Positions 30,401 through 33,400 of a stretch of 64,000 nucleotides of DNA are shown piece by piece; position 1 is the stretch's first letter, and every line of letters begins with the position of its first letter. The DNA lies in assembly GCA_019095985.1 (NCBI GenBank), contig CM032661.1, forward strand, positions 27,185,082 to 27,249,081, read 5' to 3'. The translations under genes and the position numbers were made by a program. Source of the stretch: Streblospio benedicti. Its lineage: Eukaryota; Annelida; Polychaeta; Spionida; Spionidae. A model generated the notes under the pieces. It did not search any database, had not been told where the DNA came from, and saw nothing but the letters and a program-made list of their open reading frames with translations.

Positions 30401-33400
30401 GGACTCACAACACTCACTTTTAAAAGAGATGAAGACCAATTTAATTCTTGTACAATTTTCAATTTGTTAACCATGCACAGTGTAAGCAAGCGTTACAATT
30501 TCTAACCATGCATTTCATAACTGATGCATATAATCGAATAAATGGGAGATTCCAATTCGTTGATCAGCGCAATAATATATAGCTTTGGTAAAGTACATGC
30601 ATTACTTGTTTGCTCTGTTCGGGTATCAAAGTCACTTGAATCAATCTCTGTGAATTTTCTTGATTCGTAAAATGCTGCAATCGAAGATTTAATTAATCGA
30701 TAGCGAAAATACTTACGAAGACATCCTGTCTTGTCTGTGCTAGCCGTGTAACGAGCTTTACACTGGAGGCACTGCAGGCTGCCTCCACTACCATAGGCAC
30801 AGGAGTCACAGTAGGCAGGACAAGGCATACACAGCTTGCCAGTCACTTGAAAAGCATAGCCGCTCTTGCAGGAATCAGGGTTGCATTCATTAGCTACCGC
30901 ACAATCTTCGCAATTGGAGGCACAAGCTGTAATAACCAGGAAGCACTTTAACATGAAGTAATTAAATTGATGCATTGAAATGTCTTGTAAACAGTTTTCA
31001 AACGATATTGTTGATGCACTTTTTCTCTCAAATAAAATGGCTTGTGTCAACTACATGTGAAGAGTGTTGCACCTGTATACATGTAGCACCCAGCAATTTA
31101 GACAGTGATCTACATTGTATGCTTGTTCCACTGATGCGGAGCCTAATCATTGTATAGATATACAATTATGAATAAGAGCAATAAGTGACGCAACACAGAG
31201 AGATATATGTCAGTATATCCTAGAATTTAAGGAACACGTGTGCACGATAAGTGCAGTATATCACCAAATCAATGTCTTACTTTTTGCACGTCCTAGTGGC
31301 ATTATGAAAGACCGTGCCCTGTCCAGACGATGTCTTAACACAGCCATCAGGCTCACATTCTCCCTTCACTTTACAGTTGGAACAATAGGCGGCACAGGCT
31401 GAAAGCATATAATTCAGTATGTTCATCAATCGCTCACACAAAAATGGTTGACCCGGGACATCTAATAAATGTAAGAAATGGCAAAGATATCATAATAAAC
31501 ATGAGTTTATCCAAACGCGACACAATATGGCGTCACTAGCTACCACTATACATGTACATGTACTGAGTATTACTATTATACTGACTCAACCAAATTTCAA
31601 ACGCCAATCGATCTATGATATTCAGTACTTTTTCTGGCGTGCAGTGGCGCGCAGTCACGCTTGAGTGAAGCTGCTGATATCATCCGTGGGATTGATGGGT
31701 ACGATAATGATAAACATATCAATAGCACGTTTTCTATTTTTATATACAGTGTGTATAGCATTTTCCTATTTCAAATAGATTTTCTGGTTTCAAATCAATA
31801 TCTTTATTCTAGTTACAATACAACAAAAAATATGAGATTAACTCGAAAACCAGGACATCTACAATCTAAAATGTCTGAGAACATCTAATGAATAAAACAC
31901 CCAGTTATTTTGGAACTATAGATCTATAGGGAATGGGAGATAAATCTTCAGTAATTTAATTCATTTGAAATAATTAAGGGACCATTTAGTATTTATGACA
32001 GGGTGGGTAGAAGTTAATTTCAATAATTGCCGTGAAAAAATGATCAGCCCTCCCCCCTCAAACTTCTGTGAAAAAGATTGGTAACCCCCTCAATTTCACC
32101 CCCCCTCCCCCAACATTTAACGCAATCATTGTCAGTCAACTAAACTCCTATTTGATGGATATCCATAGTATAAAAAAAGTAAGTTTTAGCAAAGAATCTC
32201 TAAAAAAAATAGGGGTAAAATTGGTATGAAAAAAAATGATAGCCCACCCTTAAAAGTGTGTGAAAAAATTGATTGCCCCCCTGCAAACATTATGACAAAA
32301 GTTCATAGCCCACTCTAAAATCCTCCTACCCCACCCACCCTGTCATAAATACTGAATGCCATGGTGCCTAAATTCAAGCTCTACAAATATGTATTCCAAC
32401 TATTGCTGTGACAAACAAATAATAATAACGAAGCCGAACCTCTCATGGACCCCAGCTTGTATAGATAGAGGGTACGCAGTACATATACAGAATATATACT
32501 TTACAAACGCTATTCTTGCTCAAATGGTGAACAAAAATAGCGTTTGTATAGTGAATATAGGTCTTCCACGCGCATTTTAAATAACGATGTTGGGTTCCAT
32601 TGACCCGATGAACATCAAATGACAGTTTCCTAATATCTCCTATTAATTCTAACTGAACCATACGGCGTTTCTACGCTACTTTCACGGACCTTCACAGACG
32701 GTCTTGTTTTGGGTGTCAAGGGAGGAGAAGTATCCGGGCCAGCAGTCCACACAGCGCGTGCTACCCGCGCCCGTGCCGTCTGGCTTCAGCTCCTCGGTGC
32801 AGTTGGCGCAGTAAGTCGCGCAGGCTGCATTATGGGGGGAAAAAAAGATAAGAGTTTTAACTATGTTACGTTTCAATGTCTTTCTTTTCACCGATTTTAA
32901 AATCCAAAACATAACATTTAATATACTTTTTAAAGCGCTCTCAAATATATTATAGAACAAAATGCAAAACTCCAGTAAGCCTTATGGAAAATATCTGCTG
33001 CAGCACAGCAGCGCCCTAGTGGCCAGAGGTTTCAATGCAGTTCCAAGCATATACTTGCAATGGTATATTCATTATTTTTACTGAAGAAAAATCATTTTAA
33101 TAGTGCTTAATGAAGTTGCTATTTTCTGCAATTTTATACAGTTTATTTGGTATTAGCCTGTGTTATCATCATCATTATTATCACTCTTTGTCTTAGATAT
33201 ATTTAAAGTCTGTTTAATGTCAATATATCAGAGCACTACAGTCACTACTCTGTTCTTGTTTATTACGCCGTTTCATTGTGTTGTAAATGTGAAGCAAACA
33301 GTAAAGGCAATGAGATGAGGCTGCCGTGTTACTTAACGAGTGGGCTAATCAAATATTTAAAGACCCACGAGGTCTTGAGCTGAACTCAGCATGGTAGTGG

